Source: Brasenia schreberi (Eukaryota; Streptophyta; Magnoliopsida; Nymphaeales; Cabombaceae). Taken from it: 64,000 bases of DNA. A program made the position numbers and the translations under genes. The notes beneath the pieces were generated by a model, which was not told where the DNA came from, ran no database searches, and worked only from the letters and a program-made list of their open reading frames with translations. Positions 1 through 11,290 of this stretch are shown here, piece after piece. Where the stretch lies: NCBI GenBank assembly GCA_036023115.1, contig JAYKKT010000091.1:36141001-36205000 (forward strand), written 5' to 3'. Every line of letters starts with the position of its first letter. The stretch's first letter is position 1.

Positions 1-1404
1 AAATTTTCAAATCAATCAAACCAAGCCTTCAGGGCTTGTTTCAAACCATACAACGCCTTTTGTAGTTTGAGAACATATCCTGTGGAACGTTAAATTCGAG
101 AGGAGTCATATAAAATCTTCAGTTAAATATCCATTCAAAAAGACATTTTTAACAACAAGTTGATATATATCCCAATTTTGAATAACACTAAGGGTTATGA
201 AAATTCTAATAGTAGTCATTCTAGCAACATGAGCAAAAGTTTTATCATAGTTAATTTCATGCTCTTAAGCATAACCCTTGGCTACCAATCTAGCCTTATA
301 TCTTTCAATATTAACATTGCTATGAGTTTTAATTTTATAAACCCATCAACATCTAATAACCTTTTTATCCTTAGGCTTAGGTACAACTGTCCATGTTTGA
401 GCTTTGTCTAGGACTCTAAGTTTGTCACTCTTAGCAGCTTTCCATTCTGTAATACCCTTATCTTGATGAAAAATCTAGGTTCTTTTACTTGATGAAGGGT
501 TACAATCAAATTTTTTCGTTGAAGTTCAAAATATTTATAAGATACAAAACGTTGAGGAGGTTTTGAAATTCTAGGTTCTAAACGTGTGTTGTTAGATCCT
601 CTATGTTGTCTAGTATAATGCAATGGAAACGGTTCTATAATGGGTCGTGTGTCATAAGTTTCATCTTAAACATCAATAGACTCATGAGAAATATCATGAT
701 GAACTTTTGAATCACTATCATCGTCTTCTTCTAAATTAAAGAAATCTTGAGAAAAAGATGTTTTATTATTTTCGAAAGATCTAGACTTTAATAATCATTT
801 TCAAAAAAATTTACATCTTTAGAAACATACAATTTATCATTAATAGGATCAAATAATCTATAATTTTTTTTGTCAATTCTATAACCAAGAAAAAGTGTTG
901 AAAACATCTTTGGAAAGTATTAAAAGAGGTAGAGGACGACCACAAAAGTGTTGGAAAGAAACAATAAAGAATGATCTAGCTTATTGTGAGTTAACTCCTA
1001 ACATGGCACATGATAGGGCTCTGTGATAACAAAGAATCCATGTAGCCGACCCCGTCTAGTATGGGAAAAGGCTTAGTTGTTGTTATTGTTGCTTCAGTGT
1101 TTGCTTCTTAGCGTGGTTTACCTGATCTGTTCACCTAGAACTACAATTTAGAATCTAGAAATGGTTGGCCTGATTAGGTTCCCATGTTGAAGGAACTAGG
1201 ACTATAGATGAGGAGAGTGGGATCTTCCAGATGTTCTTTTAGGGAAAATGAAGTATTGGGTATCATGTGCAAAGTTGAATAGATGAAGTCTTGACAACTC
1301 GATATAGACATATATCATTGTTCCCTTGTAGTGAAGTTCTTCATTGATGATGCAATATTCATAACCTTGAACTTTTAGTTATACACACACAAACAAACAC
1401 ACGT

Positions 1405-1408
1405 ATGT

Positions 1409-1442
<34 letters not shown>

Positions 1443-1458
1443 TGTGTGTGTGTGTGTA
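1405..1458. repeat. TA/TG microsatellite
   Basis: A (TA)n run is followed directly by a (TG)n run inside the LINE-mobilised block. It has no coding content. Confidence 0.9.
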
Positions 1459-1689
1459 TTCTTTTTGCCTTCTCTTTTGGATTGAGGAGCTGGAGTTAGA
1501 TATATACCTAACAGATGTACATCCTGGTAACATGCCAAATTTTGGAGTATTCTCTTTCCAATGAAATAAAATTAGGATTCTTACTTGTAATTATAGCTCA
1601 GTAAAATAGTTCCTCATGTGAGTGCAAGCTTTCGAGATCATCCTTCTTCTTTTTTGGTGTTGAGATCACAAGTCCTTGCAAATAAGCAT

Positions 1690-1925
1690 TATTATTGTCA
1701 AGCTGCTGATATAACTCTGCCCATATAAGGGATCACCCTTGCATAGCCGGTCCCAAGGCCGGATAAAAGAGGAAGGTTGCGTTAGGCTTCTGACAACCAA
1801 CGTAAAACTTTGTCGGACTTATTTACCATGTATTCTACAAATTATGATAGGGCTCTCCAAAAACAAAGAATCCATGTAGTCGACCCCATCTGATATGGAA
1901 AAAGGCTTAGTTGTTGTTGTTGTCC
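1690..1925 (+). mobile_element. Internally deleted RTE derivative (SINE-like)
   Basis: About 235 bp in which a GC-richer segment (about 1725-1810, GGATAAAAGAGG then GGTTGCGTTAGGC) is joined to the last 80 bp of an RTE LINE (AAAGGCTTAGTTGTTGTTG). From memory the GC-richer segment resembles the 5' region of plant RTE elements; this was not searched. It lacks all coding sequence and could only be moved by an RTE reverse transcriptase. Confidence 0.5.
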
Positions 1926-3962
1926 ATAACCAAGAAAAACACATTCAATGGCCCTAAGAAACAATTTATCATTTTTGTCAGTATATACAAAGCATTTGCA
2001 TCTAAAAACTGTAAGTCTTTCATAATAAGAAGAGAGATTATATAATTTTTGAAAAGGAGAAATATTTTAAAGTTTAGTTGAAGGCATTCTATTGATAAGG
2101 TATAAAACAGTAAGAGTAACTTCTGCCCATAAAAACTTAGGCACATTACTAGCAATTAACAAAGTTCTATATGTTTCTATAATGTGCCTATGCTTTATCT
2201 CAACCAAGACATTTTGTTGAGAATTTTTAGTTCCATTAGTTTCAATAAATTTTTAAAAATCATTTGACAAAAATTCTCCTCCCGAATCATATCTAAAAAT
2301 CTTAACGGTGGAATCAAATTGATTTTTTATCATACTACAAAAGATTATAATTTTTTTAAATACTTCTGATTTATGTTTTAAGAGATATATCTAAATAAAG
2401 CGACTAAAGTCATCTACAAATATTACATAATATTGAACTCTTCCCTTGGAAACAACAGGGCCAAGACCGCAAACATCAAAATGTATTAATTCAAAAGCTT
2501 TGCTAGGTACATAATTTTTTTCTCCAAAAAAAAGATAATGTATTTTTTTATAAACACATTCTTTACATTCAAAATTTTGTTCTCCATTTTTTTTCAACAA
2601 AAGAAAATTACATAGTTTATGCATATCCAAATACTCAAGTCTCTTATGCCAAAGTGTAGCATCATAAGCTATATTACAAGATTCAAAATTTGGCATAAGT
2701 AAAAAATCCATTTTGTATAGTCCACTTTCTCTATAGCCTTGACTAATCACCTTCTTCGATAAGTAATCCTGTACCACATATTTTTAGAATTGTTTAACGA
2801 TTTATCACAATGGGTCATATGAAAAGAAGCACCCGAGTCTAACAACAAAGACATACCTTGAGAAGTGGAGAGTATTTTCGTGAATGATTACCTTCTCTTT
2901 TAACATTTCTTTTATATATGCTTTGATGTTGGTAGACAAAGGTCCTCCATCCTTGTCTTCAACGGCTCCCATTTTTCTATATTTCTTTCGAATAAGTGAA
3001 CAAGTGGTTTTGATATGACAATTTTCCTTGCAATAATGACATATTATGTCCTTATTTGGCCATGGTCCCGTGGGTTTTTTGTTTGCTCCTTCTCTTGGTC
3101 CTTCAGAGTTTTTCACATGAGAAGGCTTATATGTCTTTATATTTGCTCCTGGTTTGAAGGCGGCAAGAACGACTTCTTTTACAACATTTATATTCTTTAA
3201 TCTTTTTCCTCCGTAACAAGATCGACAAAAAAAGAGTCTCCCTTTTATCTAGGTTTCATATGTATTAAGTTAAATCTAATGTTTTAAAAGTCATCTCTTA
3301 AACCGCGTATAAACAAAAAGAAATATTAATTGTATAAAAACTCTTGAAATTCTTTTTTTTTCTTTCTAAATTTATCAAAACTTTTAAGTTGAGTCCATAA
3401 TTCCTAAAATTTATTGTGATAGTCTCTAACTGTGTTGTTCGATGCGTATCATATTGGGTATCGTTTTGGTCCACGATATTCTAATTATTATTTTTTAATT
3501 AGAAAAAACATGATAATTGTAAAGAATTCATATAATGCAAAGTTTAGATCATATTAATCATTCACCATTGAACAATTAAAAAAATTACATATTTTGAAGT
3601 AAAAAATAAAATATATTTATATTTACATATTATAATCAGAATCATCAACTAAATAATCTTCATTTTCTCCTTGCTGAAGATTCTCACCACCTTCTGCCTC
3701 AAAATCAAAATCTTTATCTTCTTGATGATGTTGTTGTGCTCCTTCCAAATTAATCCATGCAATGTCTTGTTCGGTTAAGAGTGCATTTTCTTAGTTATCT
3801 TCCATAATCTCCTCTTCTAATATATCAAAATTAACAAGCTGTTATCTTTGTACATGTAGTTGCCACATTTGCTCATTTTCACATGTGAGCAAAACGATGA
3901 GCTCCATTTATTTGATTATTAAGTCTATGACACCCCAGTGATGAGATATTGTTACTTGATAT

Positions 3963-4064
3963 CCTCTTTTTCTCTTACTGGAGACTAGCTTTTTAACTAA
4001 TGGTTGAAGTGGTCCTCTTTTTCTCTTACTGGAGACTAGCTTTTTAACTAATGCTTGAAGTGGT
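3963..4064. repeat. 51-bp tandem repeat, two copies
   Basis: The unit starting CCTCTTTTTCTCTTACTGG begins at 3963 and again at 4014, and the two copies are nearly identical. It lies inside the hAT-type element. Confidence 0.9.
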
Positions 4065-4534
4065 TTGAAACAAAAGGATGATGGATGGATGTTGTGGGTC
4101 AAAATCAGGTCATCTGATTACTTTTGATCTCACTTCAGAGACTGAGCTAAGCCTCACACACATTGATCATGTAACTCAATAGAAGTTGTGTAAGGTGAAC
4201 CCTAAAATAGTGAAGCTGTGAAATGCCCACTAAATGAACTGAGGCAACCGAATTGTTCTTCATTGTTTGTGATTTCATGAAATTAGAAATTGATAACAGA
4301 AATATACCTAAAAGTTGACAACAGAAAGGAAAATGATTTTGTCACAATTGTTATTTGTTCATAAATTATTCTTATTCAATAAAATTCTTATAAACTAACC
4401 CGAATTTACATGTTACACGCATACATCTTGCAATCACAAACGAGTATACCGGAGGATGCCTTAGGGAGAAGTGAAGAGAGGCGAACAGAGGTCACAAACC
4501 CACAAAAAAAAATGGAAAAAAATTCATTTTTTGC

Positions 4535-4580
4535 CCGTATCGTACGATACGGTACCGTATAATACGATATGGTACCATAT
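4535..4580. repeat. Overlapping palindromes near a hAT-type terminus
   Basis: CCGTATCGTACGATACGG (4535-4552) is a perfect palindrome. It overlaps ATACGGTACCGTAT (4547-4560) and is followed by ATATGGTACCATAT (4567-4580). They sit about 60-100 bp inside the right end of the element, where hAT transposases usually find their subterminal motifs. Confidence 0.7.
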
Positions 4581-5033
4581 CATATCGTGGCTATCGCACT
4601 GTATCATACGATATGTTACGATACATATAACACTGGTCTCTAATGCTTAATCATCACTTCGATTAAATCAATTTGGAAGACAAAATCATCGTGAGAGTGG
4701 ATCTTTTTAAAATACTCCCAAGTTTCAAAAGCACTTTTGAAAACACTAATTCTATTTCTAAGTTTTTCATTCATATTTTGACAAATAATCAAAGTTATTT
4801 TTACATTCAATCCCAAAAATCTTTTGACAAAAAATACTTTTTGAGAGTTCTTGCCCAACTTTGATAGCATTTCTGGTGAAAAATACATCTAAAAGATTCA
4901 TTTTTGCTCTCAATTTTAAGCAAAAAAACAAAGGTCTTAGTGTTACTTCAAGTTTGAAGTGATTTCACAAACTTTACCATCTTGACATGCTTCCCGATGT
5001 GCTCAAATTCTTTAAAATAAACCTCTGATACCA

Positions 5034-5427
5034 TGTAAATAATTGTTGATAATTGAATGTTGAATCGGCCAAGTCGCAAAACGTCAAAGTATTGGTTGTG
5101 TCGCCAAGATATTAAAGTATCCAAATATGGATGTCAAAAATCAAGAATGCAATTGTACTAGGCAACTTGTTTATTGAAGTATGCTATAACTCTATTTATA
5201 GAGCAAGAGGAGCAGAAATTACAAGAGAGGATGGGAGAAGCTGAATGGGAGAGAGTGAACCAACTAGCCATTGGAGGCAGCTGACCTCCTAACGGCTAGT
5301 ATAGTTCTGACTAGCCATTGGGAACTAGAGGCTCCCAACGGCTATGGCCACAGGCCTTAGTGGTCTGGGCTAGTCCAGCTCCAAGAGACATGGGCCCTAA
5401 TGGCCGGTGTACCTATTGCATTTAACA
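5034..5427 (-). repeat. 5' LTR of the minus-strand copia element
   Basis: The segment starts TGTAAAT and ends TTTAACA, so it has the TG...CA ends of an LTR. It is flanked at 5022-5033 by the complement of TGGTATCAGAGG, the initiator Met-tRNA primer binding site typical of plant copia elements. It is about 394 bp long. The partner LTR is not in the window, so identity and age cannot be judged. Confidence 0.75.
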
Positions 5428-5962
5428 GAAATGACAAATTTCATTCAAACCATTTGAAAACTAGTTTTGAACTGTTCTATCTGGGTTATCTTAGCTTTTC
5501 TCCAATTATTTTGTATGACTGACTTAAAAAACGTTTAAGCTTTTATGTTGGTGCATCGTATTCTTGTTTTGAAAAAGTAATAACAACAACAATATTTTGT
5601 GGTAGCAGCTGCAGCAGAAATATTTATACTGGCTATTATTCTTTATTTAGTTAAGACTCATTTTTGGGTGTTGATTAAGCTCTCTGTCTGAAGTCTATTG
5701 TGAGTTCTCTTTATGTTTGAGTCCCTTCAGTAATGGGGTTTAGTACTGCTAATAATGTCCCCTGCTAATTTGGGTGCCCTGATCTATTACATGGGGAGAC
5801 TGAATCTGGTTTTCGAAAAAAAAATGCTTGGCTCCAAGTTGTTCCTTTCTCTTTTTGCTTGATCAATTAGTGGAGAATCTAGTTGTCATTTTGTTGAATT
5901 ATATATATATATATTATTTATTTATTTATTTATTGATTTATCTAGTTATATTTTGGGATTAG

Positions 5963-7868
5963 GATGTCCACGAGACAGTGCTTCCAAACTCAGAGGTAAA
6001 TTCTGGCTTTCCTGTCATCGTGCCCCATGGACTTGAGACAGCGGCTGACTTTAAGCCCGTAGGCCATCTGGTCGAACCACCTGATGATGATCGTCCAGTA
6101 AAATGTCCAGAGCCAGAACCTTCGATGTTAAATGTAAGTCATGAGTGTGATGCTTCTCTATTGCAAAAACTTGTAGTATTTTTCTTTCTGCAACCGTGTC
6201 ACTCTGGTGGAATCTTATGGTTTATACTGTTGCCACCGTTTTCAAAAATTCCTTTTTTGGCTCTATGCAGATACTTGATAGAAAGTCCACAAAACCTCTT
6301 TAATGCAAGTCGGTTATGTTTTTCTGAACTTCAATACAATTCTTTCTAGCCCTTCAAACATAAGCTTCTTTGACGAATCCAACCTCTTTTGTTGTTTATT
6401 CTTTTCTCTACCTCCCTTAATTGTTTCTTCGCCTGTGAAAATGGTTCAAGCAATTCTTTTGCCTAATTTTGGTTATTGTTTGGTGGTCAAATAAAAAGGG
6501 AAATCCTGGTGTTTAAACCAGAAGCTGGAGAACAACCGTGGAGGAGAGAAGGTGATCCTTTCAAGATGAATAAAATGTGAAACCTTAAAACATGTCTGAC
6601 AGCTGCATGAAACAGAAGAGTGCATGGCAACAACAAAATATAGCTTGAAAGTAACTCGAACATTCTTTTCCACCTGAAATCCATTCCATGCCCTCGACCA
6701 AGCAAAAATGGTTTTTCCATCACCAGAAAATAAGTTTTTTGTTAATTATTTTTGCGTTTGGTTCACACGACAAATGGATTCTCGATGAAAATCTGGCTTT
6801 GAGGGGTAAGAAAAGTTACCTTACTGTTAACATGTTGAGTGTGCTTTGATTCTGGATATATTGTTCCCTGAATTTGCATAATTCGTTTCTTTGATTGTTT
6901 GAGATCTGGTAGTTGGATATCTGTCATTCTTTAATATGCCATCAACCCCAGCTTCAGCAGGCATGATTTGTGTTCTACCTTTCTCCCATTTTTCTCTTTT
7001 TCTTCCAGGTGCAAACACAGAATAGTAATTTTTTTATCATTGAAAAATTACTAAACTTTTACCTGAAATCTTTCATAATCCATTTGGAGATATGAAAATC
7101 TGAACAACTAGCAAAATTCATGAGCAAATTCTTTGCCTTCTTATTTGAAATGATGTAGCTTCGTGGCTGTCTCTGTGACGATGAAAGTGACAGTCTTGAT
7201 CTTTTTTACTGCTTTTAAGAACGACACGAACTTGATCTTCACTAAAAAAGATCAAGATTGTGGCTACATTGATATTACCCCACTCAAATGGTGTCATCAG
7301 CTGGATTCGTTGAACTGCTTCATTGATTTTCAAGGGCGTAAATACTAACTTAAGGGAGAATGCTTGGTTTTAGTGAAGGTTGCTGAATGGAAATAATGGT
7401 CGTTATAGTTCTGAACACAATGCTGCACTTCTGCTGAAGTTTTAATTTGGCATAGAAGAACAGGAAAAAGTTGGAATTGATTATTAGACGTTGAGACCGC
7501 TGTCCCCTCTACCGCTTTAAATAGGATACTAAAAGAGAACACTGGTTCTGAACCGCCTATTAGTGGAAATCATCTCAAGGAACCCATTTCCTTTTGAACT
7601 ATGATCTTTTGCACAAGGGCTTATCTAATATTCAGTGCTAAACTTGGCATGGCAGGAACGAAGAACTTGGAAAGAAAGACTTATTTGGAACATTCGGTGG
7701 CTGTCAGATCTCTCCACCGCCAAAGGTGATCATGCACAAGAACAACCTGAAATCGAAGGTACCAAGTGTGCATCGCCTCCCTCCAGCTCTCCGTTTGTAA
7801 CTTCACTCAGTGGCCCTGAACACAACACTCTAAAACTAGTCGAGAAATGCGATTTGCCTGAAGATTAA
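5963..7868 (+). CDS. Unrecognised plant protein, last two exons
   Basis: Two coding blocks join in frame. Exon A runs 5963-6133, after AG and before GTAAGT; exon B runs 7656-7868, after GGCAG and ending in TAA. Both are phase 0, so they read through the splice. Exon A gives a proline- and acid-rich stretch (VIVPHGLETAADFKP, then EPPDDDRPVKCPEPEPSMLN). Exon B begins ERRTWKERLIW and ends PEHNTLKLVEKCDLPED. No membrane segment or catalytic motif is seen, and I cannot name the family. The start codon and upstream exons are not found between 5428 and 5962. They may lie left of the copia element, which would then sit in an intron, or the element may have cut the gene. The lack of stops and clean splice phases suggest a real gene end. 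Confidence 0.55.
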
Positions 7869-8250
7869 GTGGATTTTCTGTGCTTCGTCGCGAAGGAAAT
7901 CAGGGTCATCAATTATCTTTGAATCTCTCTACCTGCTGTTTGTATGTTTATTTGATGCGATGTATTGAGGAGTAATCCTTCCCCTTACACACAAGAGGGA
8001 AGAAGCATGGAGAATGCGTATGAATTGCAGCGATATATTGTTGTACCATGAGAAGGTTGTACCTTTTTCTATATTCTAAATTTGAAATGCCCATTGGTGT
8101 TGAGAAAAAAAAATTCAAGTTTGATTGATGTGAGGTGGTTTTCCATAACTCGCGGTGGTATATTTCAACACCAAAAGCTGTTCCTCAAGTATTACTTGGA
8201 TTTGCATTAGCATGGGGACAACCAAAAGGAAACCGTATAAATACATACAT

Positions 8251-8475
8251 ATATACTAGCACACTTAGGTGCTAGGTGCTAGGTGCTAGCATATCCAATC
8301 ACGTACAAACTATCTATTTTGTGTTAATGGATAGATGAAATTTAAATTTAAAAATAAAAAGTGTGCATGTGGATAAAGTATAGCTGCAAAAGTATGAATA
8401 TGCTTTTTGTTTTGTCATCGACATAGATATTGATATTTATTTAGATATGCTAGTACTTTTGTGTTCTAGCATATA
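8251..8475. mobile_element. MITE, copy 1
   Basis: About 225 bp with imperfect terminal inverted repeats: TATACTAGCACACTTAGGT at the left, and TATATGCTAGAACAC when the right end is read inward. The AT-rich inside (AAATTTAAATTTAAAAA, then GTGCATGTGGAT and CTGCAAAAGTATGAATA) matches the second copy at 46313-46534. A 7-bp AGGTGCT unit is repeated three times near the left end. Confidence 0.65.
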
Positions 8476-8656
8476 CCAGCTCTCTTTTCCTCCTTTTGAA
8501 AATCGGATCCTGCTCACCACTAATGCTGCTCGATCATTGCATGAGTATGGTTTTGAAGATTGTGAGGATATTGAAAAATAATGAAAGACGACTCATGTTG
8601 TCGAAAAGCAATACTTTAACACGAGTGAGCAATAGTAGGTAGAATCAAATCTCTCT

Positions 8657-8690
8657 CTCTCTCTCTCTACATATATATATATATATATAT
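8657..8690. repeat. CT/TA microsatellite
   Basis: A CTCTCT run is followed by a TATATA run in non-coding DNA downstream of the first gene. Nothing else is seen at 8476-9120. Confidence 0.8.
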
Positions 8691-9124
8691 GTATGTTCTT
8701 CCCATAATAGTTTTAATGTGGTATAGGTGGGAACACAAACCTGAATCTTGCCTCATAGTTTAACGTCAGATTTGACTATTCTTGTTAGTAAATCGATGAA
8801 AACATAAGACAAGTCATCTTTTCGTTTTCATGGATACATTTACAGATAAACATATACAATAAAGATAATGTAACGGAAAGACTAAAAGACGAAAGATAGA
8901 CAAAGTCAAGAAAAACAGAAAAATAGAAAACTTTTTCTATAAATATTATAGGGTTTACAACAGAAAGATATAAAAGAAAATACAAAAAGAAAAGAGAAGT
9001 AAAAACTCTTGTTAATCCATTTGCAGGTAACCATATCCTACATACTCATCCTTTTCTCCCTTTTCTGCTATGCGTACCACCTTCGGCACCCAAAATCATT
9101 CGTTGCATCACCAGATATGCCGTT

Positions 9125-10560
9125 GATGATCCTGCAAGAGGTGAACATTCCAAGAGTGGTATCAGGGCCTGCGTTTGATCAGAGTCTACAAAAAGGGCAA
9201 AGAGGTACACTCTTAGTGATTTGAAAAACAACAAAAAAGTGGGAGAGAAAATACGCCGAATTTTTGTTACGGCGTAAGGTTTTTCTTTCTTACTAAAAAT
9301 CCAAATAGTAACATAAAACAAGAAAAGAAGAGAAAAGAGAAAGAAGAAGGAAAGAGGGAAAACAAAAAAGAGGATAAAAATACTCCTTTGTTGTCGGAAA
9401 AACTAGAACGATCATCAGAAAAAGGAGAAATTAAATGAACAATCTGAAGCCTTTGGAATAGGTGGTCTAAGACTCACGAGAAAAAAGGAGAGAGGAACTC
9501 ATGGGATCAAGGAAACAAAACGGAGAGGCGGGCTCTGGTGGCCTTTCCCTTTCCCGGTGCATCTCTCACCCTCTCCCTCCTTCCTCTCTCTCTCTCTCTC
9601 TCATTTTTCTCTCCTATCTCTCTCTCCACTCTTGGGGCAAAATTGTTCACTCTACGGTTTTGGAGAAACTATCTCGGGCAACGATTAAAAAATCTTTTAT
9701 ATCCTTCGTTTTTTTAAAAAATAACGAACCGCCAGAGAACTAAATTACAAAAAAGTTTACATATTTTAAAGTTAAAAGATAATTTTGTCCTTAAGCAAAT
9801 GAAAGGACCATTCTATCCTCTAACAGTTTATAAAAAATATGGGACGCCAACTTGTGGAATTATTCAATTGCCCTTGAACATGCATACATTCACAAGTTTG
9901 CCACTGAGGGAAAAACAATTTTGTCTTATGTCTTTAGGCAAAATTATAGTTTTGAACTGAGGGGCAAAAATAATATTTTGTCCCTAGTTTTAAAATTTTT
10001 TGAAAAACCAAGTGTAATTTTATTTTTATGTTCTTGTTCTTTTCTAGAAAATTACGAAACAAGACATAGAAATAAAATTACTGATTTAGCCTTAAAACTT
10101 ACGAAAATTACAGTGGTTGGAAATAATGGAAAATTATAGATTTGTCCCTATATTGGTTTTGAAATAATAGAATCGGGTTAAGAATATTTTTAGAATGGTA
10201 CCTAATAATTATTTGAAATTGCTTTTATGGTACCTAAAGTTATTTCCAATTCAGTACTTGGATATTTTGTAAATTGCATTATGATGGTTGGCTATTAGTT
10301 ATTGTTGAATATTTCTCTTTCATACCGTCTTATTGATATTTTTGTCAAATAAATAAAATGAACTCTAGAATTTATATATCATAATTAGCAAAAACAAAAA
10401 AATTAAACAATCTAAATTTCAATTATCTAATACAAATCTTATATTGTAAATGAAGTGTACTTTTAAAAAATATAAGTATACTTATTACTTTTGAAATTGA
10501 AATTTCAATAGTTGAAATTTATTTGAATAGTGATACATGTCAGTTATACTAGATTCTATT
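9125..10560 (+). mobile_element. Copia leader fragment
   Basis: GAGGTGAACATT near 9139 followed by TGGTATCAGGGCCTG near 9157 mirrors the LTR end and primer binding site of the element at 57315-63176 (GAGGTCAACATTGGTATCAGGGCC). The AT-rich DNA that follows, with repeated AATTTTGTCC-type stretches and AACTCTAGAAT near its right end, parallels 58480-59060 of that element. No coding frame survives and no second LTR is seen, so it is a remnant of a related element. Confidence 0.45.
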
Positions 10561-10799
10561 ATATGTACATCATGGCTCGTCGGGTATGATTTCACTATTT
10601 CAGCTAGTGACCTTATTGTTTTTCATAATCTTTTACTATTCTTTTACTATTTAAAACCATTTTCATCTTAAAAGCGACATCATAAAAATATATATTTCTA
10701 TATAAATAGATAAATTTATCATCAATTTCTTTGACCATACAGTTTGGTGAACATTGCTAACTACCACTAAAGTTGCAGACTCTCTATTTACATGAAACG

Positions 10800-11290
10800 A
10801 GAAGACAGTATAAGCAAGCTCAACGGTCACCGATTCCCGGGTGTGTCGATGAACGTGGCAGCATGAAGCTCACGCCTTATGCGTGTCCATACCAATGAGA
10901 GTGCCAATTTACACGTGGGAGGGCAAACCACACACTGTAGTCAAAGGGGTCAAAGGGCATGGGCGGCAACATGGTCAACCTGATTGTGGTCATTCGAGAC
11001 TACCGCTCCGCTCGTGTCGGCTACCCAGATCTGCCTTTGCACATCCCCTCCCCCGTCGCTTACTCCTGCATCAGCCGGAAGGAGGAGGAGAGGAAGAAAC
11101 AGGAGGTGTGTTGTGGTTCGTACTTCGGGGAACAGATAGAGGAATAACGTTCTCTCTGTCTCTCAGAGGGGTTAAGAGCGACAAAGCGCGGAAATAATTG
11201 GGGAAACAGTTTTTCTTCAAAAAGAGGAGAATAGACGCGACCACTCTTCGCTGTTGCCACTTTCATGGCTGCCCATCTGAGGATTTTGTT
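10800..11290 (+). promoter_or_regulatory. Probable promoter and 5' leader of the bZIP gene
   Basis: This GC-richer island lies upstream of the bZIP coding exons on the same strand. It contains a perfect G-box (CACGTG, 10912-10917), the core bound by the G-box bZIP family itself. Short open frames here (for example 10883-11197) show no recognisable protein and look like leader sequence. The transcription start is not determined. The link to the bZIP gene is an inference from orientation and from the absence of another gene before 15376. Confidence 0.4.

Larger units (their letters stand above)
895..1925 (+). mobile_element. LINE-mobilised insertion with two RTE 3' ends
   Basis: The block interrupts the copia element and is flanked by a 14-bp direct repeat (ATAACCAAGAAAAA at 881-894 and 1926-1939). 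The copia reading continues on both sides. Its left part (about 905-1096) is the 3' end of an RTE LINE, nearly identical to 13571-13745. Then come about 600 bp of other DNA with TA and TG runs. Its right part (about 1690-1925) is an internally deleted RTE copy: a 5' segment (about 1725-1830) joined to the RTE 3' tail ending in GTTGTTGTTG. One target duplication around both tails points to a single insertion event. Confidence 0.7.
3430..4635 (-). mobile_element. hAT-type DNA transposon, internally deleted
   Basis: A 1.2-kb insertion splits the copia Gag region. It is flanked by the 8-bp repeat GTCTCTAA (3422-3429 and 4636-4643). Its ends form an imperfect inverted repeat (CTGTGTTGTTCG at the left, CAGTGTTATATG when the right end is read inward). 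Eight-bp target duplications are characteristic of the hAT superfamily. On the minus strand about 3640-3840 encodes an acidic stretch (Glu, Asp and Gln rich, with a stop) that looks like the C-terminal tail of a hAT transposase; this is an inference. Two 51-bp tandem copies lie at 3963-4064 and strong palindromes at 4535-4580. Confidence 0.65.
1..5033 (-). mobile_element. Ty1/copia retrotransposon body, degraded, left end outside window
   Basis: This is the internal part of a copia LTR element read from right to left. On the minus strand one sees, in order: a primer binding site next to the LTR, Gag (4640-4888), a CCHC zinc knuckle (about 3010-3060, CHYCKENCHIKTTC), pre-integrase and integrase start (2391-2777, ending VIFVDDFSRF), the integrase-to-RT linker (FVYTDKND near 1980, then GYRIDKKNYRLFDP near 880-840), and the start of RT at the left edge (YGLKQALKAWFD, with a stop after it). 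The frame is broken by many stops, so it is not autonomous. Two later insertions split it: a hAT-type element at 3430-4635 and a LINE-derived block at 895-1925. The second LTR must lie left of the window. Confidence 0.85.
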
